From the NCBI GenBank assembly GCA_002437905.1, contig DJRT01000002.1, positions 1 to 64,000 of the forward strand: 64,000 bases of DNA, written 5' to 3'. Positions 18,577 through 27,201 of the stretch are shown piece after piece. A model generated the notes under the pieces. The model was not told where the DNA came from and did no database searches. It saw only the letters and a list, made by a program, of their open reading frames with translations. This stretch comes from Ruminococcaceae bacterium UBA6353. Lineage in GTDB: Bacteria; Bacillota; Clostridia; Oscillospirales; Acutalibacteraceae. The number at the start of each line of letters is the position of its first letter. Position 1 is the stretch's first letter. The position numbers and the translations under genes were made by a program.

Positions 18577-19515
18577 ATGCCACATACAAAAGCTAAGACC
18601 CGCAAGCGGGTGGATCGCTCCAAGCTCGCCTTTTTCGGCGTGTTTTGCCTGCCACCGCTGCTGCTGTATATCCTCTTCTGCATCTATCCGATCATCAATT
18701 CGCTGTACACCAGCTTTTTCGAGTGGTCAGGCTATGATGCGCTGACGATGGATCATTTTGTCGGTTTGCAGAATTATATCGCCGTGATTACCGACCCGGA
18801 ATTTTTGGCGGCGATCCGCAATGATTTTATCATTATCGCCGGCAAGGAAATCCTGATCATCGCGCTGACGATTCTGTTTGCCGTATCTTTGACCAGACTG
18901 CGCTTTTCAAAGGCAGAAGCGGGTATTTACCGGTTTATCTTCTTCATGCCCAATGTGCTGAGCGTAATCGTGATCTCGACCATCTGGACCTTTGTACTGG
19001 ATCCCAATTTCGGTATCCTGAACCCACTGCTCAGGGCCATCGGCCTTGGAAGCGTGATCCCGCCGATGGGGTGGACCTTTACCCACCCCATCGGGGTCAT
19101 CACCTTTGTGGGCAGCTGGTGCGGTATCGGTTTATTCATGCTGATCATGATCACGGCCATTAACGGCATCAGCAAGGAGCTGTATGAGTCCGCGACCATT
19201 GACGGAGCAGGCGAATGGAAGCAGCTGCGGTATATCACCATGCCGGCGGTTTGGGAGCAGGCGCGGTTTATGGTCATCACCATTCTCTTTCAGTCCTTCA
19301 GCTCCAGCTTTACACTGGTTAAGGCCATGCTGGGAGATACAGTCAGCTCCGAGTCCACGGTTATGGGAATGTTCGTGTATCAGAACAGCTTTGATAGCCA
19401 GTGGCCCCAGGTGGGCTATTCCTATGCGGCGGCGATCATCATGCTGATCATCTCAGCGGTCGCTTCCTTCATTGTCAACCGGATTATGTCGGGGAGGTCG
19501 AGTGTGAATGAGTAA
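18577..19515 (+). CDS. Sugar ABC transporter permease (MalF/UgpA type)
   Basis: A 312-residue inner-membrane permease with six predicted helices, beginning KLAFFGVFCLPPLLLYILFC after a basic N-terminus. It carries the EAA loop ELYESATIDGAGEWKQLRYITMP, which docks on the ATPase subunit. The start is the ATG at 18577, preceded by AAGGG. The in-frame GTG at 18568 overlaps that site and is less likely. It is paired with the next permease, overlapping it by eight bases, and belongs to the CUT1 carbohydrate importer family. No ATP-binding gene is in the cluster, so a shared MsmX-type ATPase elsewhere is inferred. Confidence 0.93.
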   Translation: MPHTKAKTRKRVDRSKLAFFGVFCLPPLLLYILFCIYPIINSLYTSFFEWSGYDALTMDHFVGLQNYIAVITDPEFLAAIRNDFIIIAGKEILIIALTILFAVSLTRLRFSKAEAGIYRFIFFMPNVLSVIVISTIWTFVLDPNFGILNPLLRAIGLGSVIPPMGWTFTHPIGVITFVGSWCGIGLFMLIMITAINGISKELYESATIDGAGEWKQLRYITMPAVWEQARFMVITILFQSFSSSFTLVKAMLGDTVSSESTVMGMFVYQNSFDSQWPQVGYSYAAAIIMLIISAVASFIVNRIMSGRSSVNE

Positions 19516-20374
19516 AAGATCCAAAGCCCCCCGGCTGTCCCTGTCAACCAGAATCGGCCAATGGGTCATCCGGATCTTCCTGATCCTGTGGAGCGTGACG
19601 GTCGCCTTTCCGGTGATTTGGGTTCTGTATACCTCACTGAAAAGCAACCAGGAATTCTTTGCTTCTCCGTGGGCGTTGCCGTCCGCTCCCCAGTGGAGCA
19701 ATTTTGCGGAGGCCTGGAAAGAAGCGAACTTTGCCGGGTATTTTCTCAATAGCCTGCTGACGGTGCTGCTGACGCTGGCGATTACCCTGCTGATTGTAGG
19801 GGCCAACGCCTATGTTATTGCGAAATACCGCAGCCGATTCATCCGGGGGCTGGAAAAATTCTATATGGTGGCAATGATGGTGCCCTCGGTGCTGATGCTG
19901 GTGCCGCTGTACTATTTTGCCGATACACTTCATATGACCGATTCGCTGGTGTGGCTGTCGGTGATATATGCGATCCAGGGCATGCCGTTTGCCGTCTTTA
20001 TGATGGCGGGCTTTGTGCGGAACATCCACAATGCACTGCTGGAGGCGGCTACCATTGATGGGGCGTCCCAGTTTACCATCTTTTTCCGTATTATTATCCC
20101 GCTGTCGAAGCCCTCGCTGTTTGTGGTGGCGCTGCTCAATGTGATGGGCACCTGGAACGAGTACATTACGGCACTTACCTTTATCCGGGATAAGGCCAAG
20201 TATACCATCGCCATTGGCCTATCCTATCTGACAAACTCCGGTACCTATGATGTGAATTACGGGCGGACATTTGCCGGCCTGGCAATCGCCCTGGTGCCGA
20301 TCCTGATCATTTATGCAATTTTCCAGAAGCAGCTGCAAAGCGGTATGTCCTCCAGCGATGGCATAAAAGGATAA
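19508..20374 (+). CDS. Sugar ABC transporter permease (MalG/UgpE type)
   Basis: A 288-residue partner permease with six helices. It has the typical FPVIWVLYTSLKSNQEFF after the first helix and the EAA loop ALLEAATIDGASQFTIFFRI. It forms the heterodimeric channel with the upstream permease, with which it overlaps by eight bases (translational coupling; GGGGAGG lies inside the previous gene). It ends before a strong hairpin at 20384-20415. Confidence 0.93.
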   Translation: MSKRSKAPRLSLSTRIGQWVIRIFLILWSVTVAFPVIWVLYTSLKSNQEFFASPWALPSAPQWSNFAEAWKEANFAGYFLNSLLTVLLTLAITLLIVGANAYVIAKYRSRFIRGLEKFYMVAMMVPSVLMLVPLYYFADTLHMTDSLVWLSVIYAIQGMPFAVFMMAGFVRNIHNALLEAATIDGASQFTIFFRIIIPLSKPSLFVVALLNVMGTWNEYITALTFIRDKAKYTIAIGLSYLTNSGTYDVNYGRTFAGLAIALVPILIIYAIFQKQLQSGMSSSDGIKG

Positions 20375-20383
20375 GGCGTATGG

Positions 20384-20415
20384 GCCGCCGATTCCCTTGA
20401 CGGGGAAGCGGCGGC
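20384..20415 (+). other. Intercistronic hairpin after the transporter genes
   Basis: GCCGCCG pairs with CGGCGGC, with an inner TTCCC/GGGGAA extension around a short loop. Only TCTTT follows, so termination would be weak. It probably separates transporter mRNA levels from those of the downstream enzyme genes. Confidence 0.6.
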
Positions 20416-20444
20416 TCTTTGCCGAAGAGAGAGGAGGGGACAGG

Positions 20445-22022
20445 ATGCTCGATATTTTACGGGAGCCCGATGATATACGGATCGAATGCGAGGCCGACAA
20501 TGTGGATTGTACGGTCATAACAGAAATCAGGGATGAGCGCCTCTATGTGTATGTTACAGCGGCGGCCTCCCGCCCGCGTTTTATATGCCTGCGCTGGAAC
20601 ACCCGGTTTACGGAGCCGACGAGGATCATGGGGGACAAGTGGGAGCGCTCCTACGGGGATATGGAATGGCATTCTCTGAATGGCGAGATCTTTATGCCAT
20701 GGTATTTCCTGGCGAACAGCGCAGACACAACTGTGGGCTGTGGCGTTATGACCGGTGCGGGCAGCTTTGTAAGCTTTCAGTGTGACGCTTCCGGCTGTAC
20801 GGCCTGGTTTGATGTGCGCTGCGGCGGTGTGGGTGTTCGGCTCGATGGCCGGCGGCTGCTCGCCGGCGTTGTTGTCTGCCGCAGGTATGAAGGGATTTCG
20901 GCGTTTGAAGCGGCAAGGCGCTTCTGCCGCGGCATGTGTGAACGCCCCCGCCTGCCGGAAAAGCCTGTATACGGCAGCAACAATTGGTACTATGCCTATG
21001 GAAAAAGCAGCCGGCCAGAGGTAATAAGAGATGCGGCATTAACGGCTGCACTTGCAGGCGAGAACGAAAACCGGCCGTTTACAGTAATCGATGACGGCTG
21101 GTCGGTCAATCCCTGTGCCGGCCCATGGGAACCAAATGAACGCTTCGAAGATATGGCGGAAATTGCCGCCGAATACAAGAAGCTGAGGGTAAGACCCGGG
21201 ATATGGATAAGGCCGCTTCACGATGTGGTGCTGGAGAAAGAGCACCCCACATGGTGTCTGTCGCGGATAAATGACAGGGATCAAAACAGCACACCTACGC
21301 GCTGCCTTGATCCGACCGTTCCGGAAGTGAGGGAATATATAAGCGCCACCATCCGGAAAATGACCGCGTGGGGGTACGAGCTGATAAAGCACGATTACAC
21401 CACATACGATCTGTTCGGGGCATTCGGCTGTGCACTGAATGGAAAGATCACCATAAAAGATGGCTGGAGCTTTCACGACGAAACGAAAACAAGCGCCGAA
21501 ATCGTGTCGGAGCTTTACCGGCTTATCCGGGAGGCCGCAGGAGAAGCGATCATAATCGCCTGCAATGCCGTATCGCACCTGTCAGCCGGCATATTCGAGG
21601 TGTACAGAACCGGGGATGATACGAGCAGCCGGCATTGGAGCCGTACCCGCGCCTACGGTGTTAATACGCTTGCCTTCCGGCTCTGCCAGAATGATGCTTT
21701 TTATAAGATCGACGCCGATTGCGTGGGACTTCTTCCCGGAAAAATCCCCTGGAGCTTGAACCGGCAGTGGTTGGAGCTTCTGGCGGAGAGCGGCAGTCCA
21801 CTGTTTATTTCGGTTCATCCGGAGGCCCTAAATGAGGAAATAAAAGCGGCATTAACACAGGCGTTTTCCCACAATGCGGTGCAGACGGATGCAGCCGAGC
21901 CGCTTGACTGGCTGTATAATAATCAGCCACAGGTATGGCTTGTAAACGGTCAAAAAAGAGAGTATGATTTTGTTGAGGGATCCTATCCCGCATTGCTGTC
22001 CGGCAGTACGCAGAATTATTGA
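20445..22022 (+). CDS. GH36-like (alpha-galactosidase superfamily) glycosidase
   Basis: A 525-residue cytosolic enzyme with no signal peptide. The N-terminal beta-sandwich is followed by a TIM barrel with FTVIDDGWSVNPCAGPW, RPGIWIRPLH, ELIKHDYTTYDLFG (predicted nucleophile Asp in KHDY) and YRTGDDTSSRHW (predicted acid/base Asp), matching the GH-D clan (GH36/GH27) layout. It would hydrolyse alpha-linked galactose or N-acetylgalactosamine from imported oligosaccharides; sub-specificity is unknown. It is shorter than classical 700-residue GH36 enzymes. The start is the ATG at 20445 with GAGGAGGGG upstream; the frame is open from 20397. It lies twelve bases before the GH109-like gene. Confidence 0.8.
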   Translation: MLDILREPDDIRIECEADNVDCTVITEIRDERLYVYVTAAASRPRFICLRWNTRFTEPTRIMGDKWERSYGDMEWHSLNGEIFMPWYFLANSADTTVGCGVMTGAGSFVSFQCDASGCTAWFDVRCGGVGVRLDGRRLLAGVVVCRRYEGISAFEAARRFCRGMCERPRLPEKPVYGSNNWYYAYGKSSRPEVIRDAALTAALAGENENRPFTVIDDGWSVNPCAGPWEPNERFEDMAEIAAEYKKLRVRPGIWIRPLHDVVLEKEHPTWCLSRINDRDQNSTPTRCLDPTVPEVREYISATIRKMTAWGYELIKHDYTTYDLFGAFGCALNGKITIKDGWSFHDETKTSAEIVSELYRLIREAAGEAIIIACNAVSHLSAGIFEVYRTGDDTSSRHWSRTRAYGVNTLAFRLCQNDAFYKIDADCVGLLPGKIPWSLNRQWLELLAESGSPLFISVHPEALNEEIKAALTQAFSHNAVQTDAAEPLDWLYNNQPQVWLVNGQKREYDFVEGSYPALLSGSTQNY

Positions 22023-22033
22023 GGAGAAGTGCT

Positions 22034-23302
22034 ATGAAGAAAACTGTTAAGCTTGGCATCATCGGCCTGGGACAACGGGGCATGGTGATGCTGGATAACC
22101 CCATCATCCCGCTGCTCGCCGACGGTCTGGAGGTGGTCGCCGTCTGCGACCGCCTGGAGGACCGAACGCTGGCCGCCGCGGATAAGCTGGAAAAGGCCGG
22201 AGCCCCCCGCCCCTATACCACCACCGACTACCGGGCGCTATTGGCGCTGCCGCAGCTGGATGCGGTGTATATCGCCGTTTCCTGGGAGGATCATGTGGAG
22301 GTGGCAACGGCGGCGATGGAGGTCGGCAAATATGTGGGCCTGGAGGCCGGCGGTGCCTATTCGCTGGAGGATTGCTACAGGCTGCTGCGCACATACAGGC
22401 GTACCGGTACAGAACTGATGTTTATGGAGAACTGCTGCTACGGTAAACGGGAGCTGATGCTGCTGCGCATGGTGCGCCAAGGTGTGTTGGGGCGCGTGAT
22501 GCATTGCAGCGGTGCCTATTGCCACGACCTGCGGGAGGAGATCAGCAGCGGCAGGGAGATCCGTCATTACCGGCTGCGCAATTATATCCACCGCAACGGA
22601 GAAAACTATCCCACCCACGAGATCGGGCCGATCGCCAAGCTGCTGGATATCAATAACGGCAACCGTTTTCTGTCGCTTTCCTCATTTTCCTCCGGCTCCC
22701 AGGGCCTGCATGATTATATTGCCGAAAAGCGGGGGATGGACGACCCACTGGCACAGGTAAGATTTGCCCAGGGGGATGTCGTGACCACGGTGCTGACCTG
22801 CGCCGGTGGGGAGACCGTGACTCTTACCCTGAATACAACACTGCCGCACGCCTATTCCCGGCGGTTTGAGGTGCACGGAACCAAAGGTATGTATCTGGAG
22901 GACAATGACAGTCTGTTTCTTGACAGCTGCGCAGCACACCGGGAAAATGAGTGGGATTGGCGTCCGCAATGGGGCAATGCCGCCCAGTACGAGGCGCAGT
23001 ATCTGCATCCGCTGTGGAAAGACGGTGTTGGGGCGGATATGCACGGCGGCATTGACCATCTGATATTTGCTGCTTTTCTTGAATCGGTGCGCACCAGCGC
23101 CCACCCGCCGATCGATGTGTACGATGCGGCAACCTATATGTGCATCACGCCGCTCAGTGAAAATTCCATCGCCTGCGGCGGAGCACCACAGCCGTTCCCG
23201 GATTTTACGGATGGACGGTGGACGATGCGCACGGACATTGCCGATAATGCCTATACTCTGGACCGGCTCCGTGTAGGGCGGGATCTGTATTTTGTCGATT
23301 AA
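22034..23302 (+). CDS. Gfo/Idh/MocA-fold protein, GH109-like
   Basis: A 422-residue protein. The N-terminal Rossmann fold has KLGIIGLGQRG and VVAVCDRLEDR for NAD(P) binding. The C-terminal domain contains YIHRNGENYPTHEIGPIAKL and PHAYSRRFEVHGTKG, which I recognise as resembling GH109 alpha-N-acetylgalactosaminidase-type proteins, NAD-dependent glycosidases within the Gfo/Idh/MocA superfamily. It may act on the same alpha-linked sugar as the GH36-like neighbour, or oxidise the released sugar. No signal peptide is present, so it acts in the cytosol. GAGGAGAAG precedes the ATG. It is the last gene of the operon before the terminator at 23311. Confidence 0.8.
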   Translation: MKKTVKLGIIGLGQRGMVMLDNPIIPLLADGLEVVAVCDRLEDRTLAAADKLEKAGAPRPYTTTDYRALLALPQLDAVYIAVSWEDHVEVATAAMEVGKYVGLEAGGAYSLEDCYRLLRTYRRTGTELMFMENCCYGKRELMLLRMVRQGVLGRVMHCSGAYCHDLREEISSGREIRHYRLRNYIHRNGENYPTHEIGPIAKLLDINNGNRFLSLSSFSSGSQGLHDYIAEKRGMDDPLAQVRFAQGDVVTTVLTCAGGETVTLTLNTTLPHAYSRRFEVHGTKGMYLEDNDSLFLDSCAAHRENEWDWRPQWGNAAQYEAQYLHPLWKDGVGADMHGGIDHLIFAAFLESVRTSAHPPIDVYDAATYMCITPLSENSIACGGAPQPFPDFTDGRWTMRTDIADNAYTLDRLRVGRDLYFVD

Positions 23303-23310
23303 GAAAAAGC

Positions 23311-23360
23311 GGCGGTCTCCGGCTTAGCGAATTGCCAGCACCGGAGACCGCCGGTTTTTT
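23311..23360. terminator. Bidirectional terminator
   Basis: A 12-bp stem GGCGGTCTCCGG/CCGGAGACCGCC is followed by GGTTTTTT on the plus side, with A5 on the left. It separates the glycan operon from the convergent cca gene. Confidence 0.9.
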
Positions 23361-23373
23361 GTATAAAAGCTGT

Positions 23374-24627
23374 TTATACCTGTTGGGAACTCTTTTCTTT
23401 GTCCTCAGCCAGCCACTGCTGTGCCAATGTGAGCAGTGCGGGAGGCGTGTTGGGACAATTCTCCGTGATAACGGCTTCCAGCAGCCGCCGGAGAAGTAGA
23501 CCAACCGGCCGGCCGGCCGGGCAGCCAATATGCAACAGATCATCGCCGTCAATCGCCAATTGCTGCAATGTGCAGCAGGCACCGGCTTCAGCCAATGCGG
23601 ATAGCTCCCGCCGGATCCCACCTGCGCGGACGGCCTGCTGCGGATAGATGGCTGCATACAGCAGCAACAGGCTTTGGGCGGCCGGAAGACCAAGCTTGCC
23701 GAGTAGGTGTTTGCATTCCGCCGTGTTGGCCGGCAACGGGGTGGAAAGTCCCTGCAAAAGCTCCTGCGTGGCGGTGGCGGTATGATGGTCAATGCGCCGT
23801 ACATGCAGCCAGGCATCCGCGTCTGTATAGCCGGACAGTGCCAGCATCGCAGCCAGCCGCAGCGGTAATTCCTGCGGCAGCGCGGTGATCGCCGCACTGG
23901 CTGTTTGCGGCTCCGGTAAGGGCAAAAACGGCTGCAGAATATCGCCGTAGTCCCGCAGAACGGCGCCGCAGTGCTTGCCGCACAGCAGCTTGCAGAGTTC
24001 GCCGGTTATACGCTCGGCAGAAATTCGCCGCACGGTGGGGGCAAGCTGTCTGGCTGCGGCGGCGGTGGCCGCATCAATAGTAAAGCCAAGAACCGCCGAA
24101 AAGCGCAGCGCCCGCAGGATGCGCAAGGCATCCTCCGCGAAGCGCCGGTGAGGGTCACCAACACAGGTTATCCGCCGTTCGCGGATAGCTGCCTCGCCCG
24201 AAAAAGGGTCGGTCAGCCCGTACACCGGATGGTAGGCCATGGCATTTATTGTAAAATCACGCCGACGCAGATCTTCTGTTAAGGAACGGGTGAAGTGAAC
24301 GCTGTCCGGATGCCGGCTATCGGAATATGCGCCATCAATCCGGTAGGTGGTTACCTCCAGTGCCTGCCCTTCAAGCAACACGGTCACTGTGCCATGGGCA
24401 AGTCCCGTAGGCACAACGGCATCCTCGCCGAAAACCTGTTCCACCTGCTCCGGCAGCGCGGCGGTCGTGATGTCCCAGTCCTCCGGCACCCGCCCCATCA
24501 GTGCATCGCGCACACAGCCGCCAACAGCGTAGGCTTCATACCCGGCAGCGTTCAGCCTGGCAATAACCGCGGCTGCGGCGGGAGAAAGGGGGAGGCACCG
24601 CGGGGCGCCGTTACATTTTGTGTCCAT
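23374..24627 (-). CDS. cca: CCA tRNA nucleotidyltransferase
   Basis: A 417-residue enzyme that builds or repairs the 3' CCA of tRNAs from CTP and ATP without a template. The class II nucleotidyltransferase head is clear: YAVGGCVRDALMGRVPEDWD with the DxD metal motif, then LRRRDFTINAMAYHP, DPHRRFAEDALRILRALRFS (nucleobase-recognition arm) and a helical tail. A CCA-adding tail typical of Gram-positive enzymes follows, with an HD-like HHTATATQ element near residue 285. It overlaps the end of pncB by 17 bases, so the two are co-transcribed. Its start lies inside pncB with no strong ribosome site, suggesting coupling. Confidence 0.93.
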   Translation of the reverse strand: MDTKCNGAPRCLPLSPAAAAVIARLNAAGYEAYAVGGCVRDALMGRVPEDWDITTAALPEQVEQVFGEDAVVPTGLAHGTVTVLLEGQALEVTTYRIDGAYSDSRHPDSVHFTRSLTEDLRRRDFTINAMAYHPVYGLTDPFSGEAAIRERRITCVGDPHRRFAEDALRILRALRFSAVLGFTIDAATAAAARQLAPTVRRISAERITGELCKLLCGKHCGAVLRDYGDILQPFLPLPEPQTASAAITALPQELPLRLAAMLALSGYTDADAWLHVRRIDHHTATATQELLQGLSTPLPANTAECKHLLGKLGLPAAQSLLLLYAAIYPQQAVRAGGIRRELSALAEAGACCTLQQLAIDGDDLLHIGCPAGRPVGLLLRRLLEAVITENCPNTPPALLTLAQQWLAEDKEKSSQQV

Positions 24628-26077
24628 ATTTCAGCAGAAGCTGCTGCTTTTCATCCCACAGAGCCTGTGAAAGGTCCACATAATACTTGTGCGGATTTTC
24701 AAAGCGCAGGACCTCATCCCACATGGTGTCGATCTGTGCCTGACAATAGCGGCGGATCTCCTCTACGCTGGGGGAATTGTATACGCACTTACCATCCTTG
24801 AACAGCGGCACCTGCAGCGGTACTGCGCGGAAATTGGTCACGGTTTTGCGCTTCCAAACATGCTCCGGGTCGAATATCTCGTAGGGCTTTGTATCGTCAA
24901 TGGTTTCGTTGTGCAGTGTGATCACATCGGCAATTGCTTTGCCGTTTTCGCGGTCATACAGGCGCCACAGCTTTTTGAAACCGGGGTTGGTGATCTTGAC
25001 CACATTTTCGCTGACCTTGATACGCGGCAGAATATTGCCCTGGGCATCTTCAACAGCAGCCAGCTTATATACACCGCCGAAAACCGGGGCGCTGGAGGCG
25101 GTGATCATACGCTCGCCCACACCAAAGCTGTCCACGCAGGCGCCCTGGCGGATCATATCCTGTATGGTATATTCGTCCAAAGAGTTGGAGGCCGTAATCT
25201 TGCAATCCGGGAAGCCGGCCTCATCCAGCATCCTGCGGGCCTTTTTGCTCAAATAGGTGATATCGCCGGAATCAATGCGGATGCCCTTCGGCCGATAGCC
25301 CTTCGGGACCAGCACCTCATTGAATACCCGGATCGCATTCGGAATGCCGGACTTCAGCACATTGAAGGTGTCTACCAGCAGTACGCAGGCGTCCGGATAG
25401 GTTTCGGCATACGCCTTAAAGGCCTCATATTCCGTGTCAAAAAGCTGTACCCAGCTGTGTGCCATCGTCCCCAGCGCCGGTATGCCGAACTCACGGTCGA
25501 CAATCGTGCAGGCAGTGCCGGAGCAGCCGCCGATGTAGGAGGCGCGGGCTCCGTAGATAGCGCCGTCGCAGCCCTGCGCACGGCGGGAGCCAAACTCCAT
25601 CACCGGTCGCCCCTGTGCAGCGCGGACAATGCGGCTGGATTTGGTCGCAATGAGGGACTGGTGATTGACCAGCACCAAAACCATCGTCTCCACAAACTGC
25701 GCCTGCATGGCTGGGCCGCGCACGGTAACGATCGGTTCGTGCGGAAACACCGGCGTACCCTCCGGCACCGCCCACACATCGCAGCTGAAACGGAAATTCC
25801 GGAGATACTCCAGAAAGCGCTCGTCAAACATCTTCTTTTCCCGCAGAAAGGTCAGATCTTCCTCCGTGAAAGAGAGGTTTTTCATATAGTTGATGACCTG
25901 TTCCACGCCGGCCATGATAGCCAGGCCGCCGCCATCGGGAATGGTGCGGAAAAACATATCAAAATAGACCGTCTTTTCGCCCTGGCCGGTAGCAAAAAAG
26001 CCGTTTGCCATGGTGATCTCGTAAAAGTCGGTCAGCATTGTCAGATTGTTCTTCGACAGCAGGTTGGTGTTTTCCAT
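24611..26077 (-). CDS. pncB: Nicotinate phosphoribosyltransferase
   Basis: A 488-residue enzyme that makes nicotinate mononucleotide from nicotinate and PRPP in the NAD salvage (Preiss-Handler) pathway. Recognised features are LTDFYEITMANGFF at the N-terminus, EFGSRRAQGCDGAIYGARA in the middle, GTMAHSWVQLFDTEYEAF, RIDSGDITYLSKKARRMLDE and SNSLDEYTI. Length is that of the Firmicutes family. The start is the ATG at 26077, with AAAGGAACACG upstream; the frame is open to 26143. It is the first gene of the pncB-cca transcript. Confidence 0.93.
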   Translation of the reverse strand: MENTNLLSKNNLTMLTDFYEITMANGFFATGQGEKTVYFDMFFRTIPDGGGLAIMAGVEQVINYMKNLSFTEEDLTFLREKKMFDERFLEYLRNFRFSCDVWAVPEGTPVFPHEPIVTVRGPAMQAQFVETMVLVLVNHQSLIATKSSRIVRAAQGRPVMEFGSRRAQGCDGAIYGARASYIGGCSGTACTIVDREFGIPALGTMAHSWVQLFDTEYEAFKAYAETYPDACVLLVDTFNVLKSGIPNAIRVFNEVLVPKGYRPKGIRIDSGDITYLSKKARRMLDEAGFPDCKITASNSLDEYTIQDMIRQGACVDSFGVGERMITASSAPVFGGVYKLAAVEDAQGNILPRIKVSENVVKITNPGFKKLWRLYDRENGKAIADVITLHNETIDDTKPYEIFDPEHVWKRKTVTNFRAVPLQVPLFKDGKCVYNSPSVEEIRRYCQAQIDTMWDEVLRFENPHKYYVDLSQALWDEKQQLLLKYGHKM

Positions 26078-26195
26078 AGCGATCGTGTTCCTTTCTCTTT
26101 TGCGGGCATATACGCATGCTTCGCCCCACATCCTGTATATCATACCACACTTGTGGGTAATCCGCTACCTTTTTTCAAAAAAATTTCTACTTCTC

Positions 26196-26223
26196 TTGCA
26201 GTTTGCCTGTTGTCGGATATAAT
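26196..26223 (+). promoter_or_regulatory. Promoter of the AraC/GH78 locus
   Basis: TTGCAG at 26196-26201, a 16-base spacer and TATAAT at 26218-26223. It lies about 97 bases before the AraC-type gene, leaving a sizeable leader. Confidence 0.55.
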
Positions 26224-26319
26224 AGTGAATATAGTGCAAAACAAAGCCGATATAATCCTTTCTTTACGGGCACTTTTTCGGTATACTCATGCCGTAAGGC
26301 AGAAAGCGGGGAGCAGTAT

Positions 26320-27180
26320 ATGACGAACGATACGGCAGCGCATTCCTATCTGGAGAATGGCCTGCAAAATCTGCAGATAAACTACCTTACCGGGGCAGAA
26401 ACCAGGCTGTGGCACAGCTGGGGGATGCGTGCCCCCTCCAGGATGTCCTATAACAAATTTTATTACATATTGGAAGGAAAATTTCATATAGAAATCAACG
26501 GCGAAGCTTTTGAGGGACAGCCTGGGCAGATGTTTCTTCTGCCGTGTAATGCTGTACAGAGCTACCACGCCTATGGCGATTGCCATGCCCGTAAGATGTG
26601 GATCCACTTCACCGCGCAGTGCGGCCGGAAGGATCTGTTCGAGACGGTCAATGTGCGTCCGTTTATCACGGTGGACGATCCGCAAAGAGTGGAGACACTT
26701 TTCCATACGATTTTCCAACGCAATGAGTCTAAAACCGTCAGTGGCTCCTTAGAGATCAAGGCGGCTGTTCTGCAGCTGCTGGCATATTACATGGAGAAAT
26801 CCGCTATTCTGATCCCGGATCTGCAGCTGGACGAGCGGTTTGAGCAGGTGATCCGCTACATTGATGAGCATCTGGCCGAGGAGATCCGGCTGGAGGATCT
26901 GGCACAGCTGATGTACCTGAATCCCAACTACTTTATTCGCTTTTTTCGGCACCATGCCGGTATTGCGCCAATCGAATATGTTGTCCGGGCGCGCATTTGC
27001 CGCGCGAAACAATACCTGCAGAATACCGATATGCCGATCAATGCCATTGCGGCCAAATGCGGTTTTACCAGCGTTTACTACTTTGACCGGGTGTTTAAGC
27101 GTTTTTCCGGATTTCCCCCGTCGGAGTATCGCCGATGGGCTGTGGGACGCCCGGAGGATAACGAGAATGGTGCCCCATGA
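26320..27180 (+). CDS. AraC-family transcriptional regulator with cupin sensor
   Basis: A 286-residue regulator. The N-terminal cupin-like sugar-binding domain (residues about 10-140) contains YYILEGKFHIEINGEAFEG and PGQMFLLPCNAV. The C-terminal AraC/XylS double helix-turn-helix (about 185-282) has IRLEDLAQLMYLNPNYFIRF and the signature NAIAAKCGFTSVYYFDRVFK. It probably senses a mono- or disaccharide and activates the two genes immediately downstream; GH78 begins 21 bases later. The start is the ATG at 26320 with GCGGGGAGC upstream; the frame is open from 26203. Confidence 0.9.
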   Translation: MTNDTAAHSYLENGLQNLQINYLTGAETRLWHSWGMRAPSRMSYNKFYYILEGKFHIEINGEAFEGQPGQMFLLPCNAVQSYHAYGDCHARKMWIHFTAQCGRKDLFETVNVRPFITVDDPQRVETLFHTIFQRNESKTVSGSLEIKAAVLQLLAYYMEKSAILIPDLQLDERFEQVIRYIDEHLAEEIRLEDLAQLMYLNPNYFIRFFRHHAGIAPIEYVVRARICRAKQYLQNTDMPINAIAAKCGFTSVYYFDRVFKRFSGFPPSEYRRWAVGRPEDNENGAP

Positions 27181-27201
27181 GCCAAAAAAAGGAGGGGTTT
27201 T

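Noticed and set aside
24689..26323. 544-codon plus-strand frame across pncB
   Set aside because: Antisense shadow of pncB, which has clear family motifs. The plus frame shows no domain.
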